Source of the DNA: Microbacterium rhizomatis
GTDB lineage: Bacteria; Actinomycetota; Actinomycetes; Actinomycetales; Microbacteriaceae
Direction: 5' to 3'
Length of the DNA stretch: 64,000 nucleotides
Assembly: GCF_008710745.1 (NCBI RefSeq)
Contig: NZ_VYSA01000001.1
Span: 1,736,001-1,800,000 of the forward strand
Shown here: in pieces, positions 62,618 to 64,000 of the stretch
How the letters are laid out: each line of letters begins with the position of its first letter
Numbering within the stretch: the first letter of the stretch is position 1
Program-made: the position numbers and the translations under genes
The notes under the pieces: generated by a model
Database searches by the model: none
What the model was told of the DNA's origin: nothing
Seen by the model: only the letters and a program-made list of their open reading frames with translations

Positions 62618-62908
62618 TCAGCCGGCCGGGTTGGTCGCTCTTCCGTCGAGCCAGAGCGTGTCGGATGGGTCGCTGTGCGCCGCGCCCGTGCCGACGTGCT
62701 TCGCCGAGATCTGCGGGCCCTTCGTGATGACGTGCACCAGCGCCATCGCGTGGCCGCGGCCCAGGCCGTAGTCCTCGGCCAGCCAGGTCACGATCTCACC
62801 CGCCTTCGTGCCGGGGCCGAAGCCCTTCTCGGTCGCGAGGTCGATGAACTGCCGTGGCGTGAGCCCGGTCTTGTCCTCGATGTTGTCGAGGTACGACTGG
62901 AATGACAT
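62618..62908 (-). CDS. DUF4287 family protein
   Basis: 96 aa from ATG 62908. The whole chain is the DUF4287 pattern: MSFQSYLDNIEDKTGLTPRQ, FGPGTKAGEIVTWLAEDYGL and GRGHAMALVHVITKG, a small helical domain seen in soluble actinobacterial proteins. Function unknown. About 270 bp with no convincing gene follow on its upstream side (62909-63180). Confidence 0.9.
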   Translation of the reverse strand: MSFQSYLDNIEDKTGLTPRQFIDLATEKGFGPGTKAGEIVTWLAEDYGLGRGHAMALVHVITKGPQISAKHVGTGAAHSDPSDTLWLDGRATNPAG

Positions 62909-63180
62909 GCACCGGCCTCCGTCACGTTCTGTCCCAGCCAGCCTAGGGCGCCGCGTCCTCTGATGCATGTGCCGCCAGCTGTCCCGCGAACACCACGTTG
63001 CCCCAGCTCACGGGGCGGCTCTCGCCGCCTCGCGCCACCGGAACCGACGACATCCGGCCCGCGAAATGCGAGAACCCGCGCACGCGGTGGCTCCTCCCCC
63101 ACAGGGTGCCGCGAGCCCGCCTTCCACGAATGCGCGGCCGTCGGCCCGGGGGGAGGCCGTGGGACGGCAATAGTGGACGG

Positions 63181-64000
63181 ATGTCGCGGCCTCCGTCACC
63201 CCTCCCCCCGGGCCTCGGCGCGTCCTTCGCGCGCCGCGAGGCGGTCGCGGCGGGGGTCACGGAGCGGCGATTGCGGGCGAAAGATCTCGAGACACCATTC
63301 CGCGGAGTCCGCGCAAGGCCGGAGAAGGCGATCGTCGACACCGATGAGGACGATCCGCTTGCGGCGGATCGCCGCACCCGCCGACGTGTCCTGCGCCTTG
63401 CCCAGGCGTACACGCACGTGATGCCGGCGCACGCCTTCTTCGCCGCGCGCACCGCCGCAGTGATCTACCGGGCCCCGATCGCACACGGCGACGACCTCGA
63501 CGTGGGAGTGCACGTCCCGGCGAGATCGATCCGACGCCGGGGCGTGCGCGGGATCAAGGTGGAGCGGAAGCTGGCGACGATCCGCGAGTTCGACGGATTG
63601 CGCCTTTCGAGCCCTGCCTCGACCTGGGCCATGCTCGCCTCGGAGCTCAGCGTGCGCGAACTCGTCATCGTCGGCGACGGTCTCGTTCGCGTGCCGCGTG
63701 ACGACCGCGGCGTTCGTCGCCCACTCGCACAGCTGACCGACATCGAGCAACTTCGCCGGGCTATGGCCGCGGGGCGTCGCCCCGGAGTGTCGAGATTGCG
63801 TGAGGCGGTAGAACTCATCCGCGTCGGCAGCTCCTCGCCGCTGGAGACCGAGTACAGATTGGATGCCGCGGCCAGCGGCCTCCCCGACCCCGAGCTGGAC
63901 GTCGACATCATGTGCACGCGCGGGCGTCGGCTCGGTATCACCGAGATCGCGTACCGCGGGTGGAAGGTTCTGGTCGAGATCGAGGGCGACCATCACCGGA
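63181..64000 (+). CDS. DUF559 (Vsr-like) domain protein, C-terminus missing
   Basis: 273 codons from ATG 63181 to the window edge with no stop. Residues about 15-175 resemble the N-terminal part of AbiEi-like / transcriptional-regulator-type proteins found with DUF559 (a first helix-turn-helix, FARREAVAAGVTERRLRAKD, then LSSPASTWAMLASELSVREL). From about residue 200 the DUF559 endonuclease-like fold begins: SSPLETEYRLDAAASGLPDP, then VLVEIEGDHHR at the edge, the catalytic-type Glu and His/Arg of the Vsr fold. These proteins are multicopy in Microbacteriaceae; activity is untested. Confidence 0.75.
   Translation, partial: MSRPPSPLPPGLGASFARREAVAAGVTERRLRAKDLETPFRGVRARPEKAIVDTDEDDPLAADRRTRRRVLRLAQAYTHVMPAHAFFAARTAAVIYRAPIAHGDDLDVGVHVPARSIRRRGVRGIKVERKLATIREFDGLRLSSPASTWAMLASELSVRELVIVGDGLVRVPRDDRGVRRPLAQLTDIEQLRRAMAAGRRPGVSRLREAVELIRVGSSSPLETEYRLDAAASGLPDPELDVDIMCTRGRRLGITEIAYRGWKVLVEIEGDHHR

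Noticed and set aside
62943..63090. Small minus-strand ORF ending VVFAGQLAAHASEDAAP
   Set aside because: Too short and without a ribosome site; faint likeness to a RidA-type strand is not enough to call a gene or a remnant.

Overview
The window looks like chromosomal DNA of a high-GC actinobacterium of the Microbacteriaceae, most likely Microbacterium or a close relative. The evidence is the very high GC content, the many GTG starts, recurrent 'ggatgcc/gcatccg' words, and families typical of that group (DUF222/HNH protein, DUF2207, DUF4287, DUF1684, ECF42 sigma factor with a YciI partner, a LacI-controlled sugar ABC operon without its own ATPase). No rRNA, tRNA, CRISPR array, integrase or transposase was recognised.

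Layout. 1-19 kb: a three-module nuclease/helicase cut by the left edge, glutamine-dependent NAD synthetase, a degenerate phosphopantetheinyl-transferase-like protein, a WXG100-type protein carrying DUF4474, an FAD oxidoreductase, a small inserted segment with two broken cell-envelope genes between 27-bp direct repeats, a nucleosidase, a drug transporter, and the SbcC/SbcD DNA-repair pair. 19-27 kb: small proteins, then a LacI regulator, solute-binding lipoprotein, two permeases and a YicI-type alpha-xylosidase. The last four form one operon with TCGAAGCGCTTCGA operators, probably for xyloglucan-type or other alpha-xyloside oligosaccharides.

27-41 kb: a winged-helix regulator preceded by a leaderless cysteine-containing leader peptide, an AlkA-like glycosylase, VOC proteins, oxidoreductases, a SWIM/SNF2 helicase, an ArsR-SRPBCC operon and an ECF42-YciI operon. 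41-50 kb: a hydrolase with an expanded repeat insert, then a zinc metallopeptidase, a transglutaminase, a fused circularly permuted ATP-grasp/alpha-E protein and a giant transglutaminase-DUF2126 protein. This set is predicted to make and process an unknown peptide or amide modification. 50-64 kb: a GNAT-DUF1697 fusion, a decayed secreted Ig-like protein, an HNH protein, two MarR regulators, a GH106-type rhamnosidase, a carboxylesterase, DUF1684, DUF2207 and DUF4287 proteins, and a DUF559 protein cut by the right edge.

The most unusual intergenic signal is a duplicated element at about 57.43-57.58 and 59.29-59.44 kb. Each copy has two convergent direct-repeat regulator sites with 11-bp period, followed by a conserved ~100-nt stretch ending in a strong hairpin. 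This looks like a pair of sister small RNAs or cis-regulatory leaders beside the rhamnosidase and esterase genes. Three further families of dispersed inverted repeats sit mostly at gene ends, and minisatellites have expanded in or beside several genes. Many genes have a TAnnnT-like -10 element 6-7 nt before the start codon, suggesting leaderless mRNAs.
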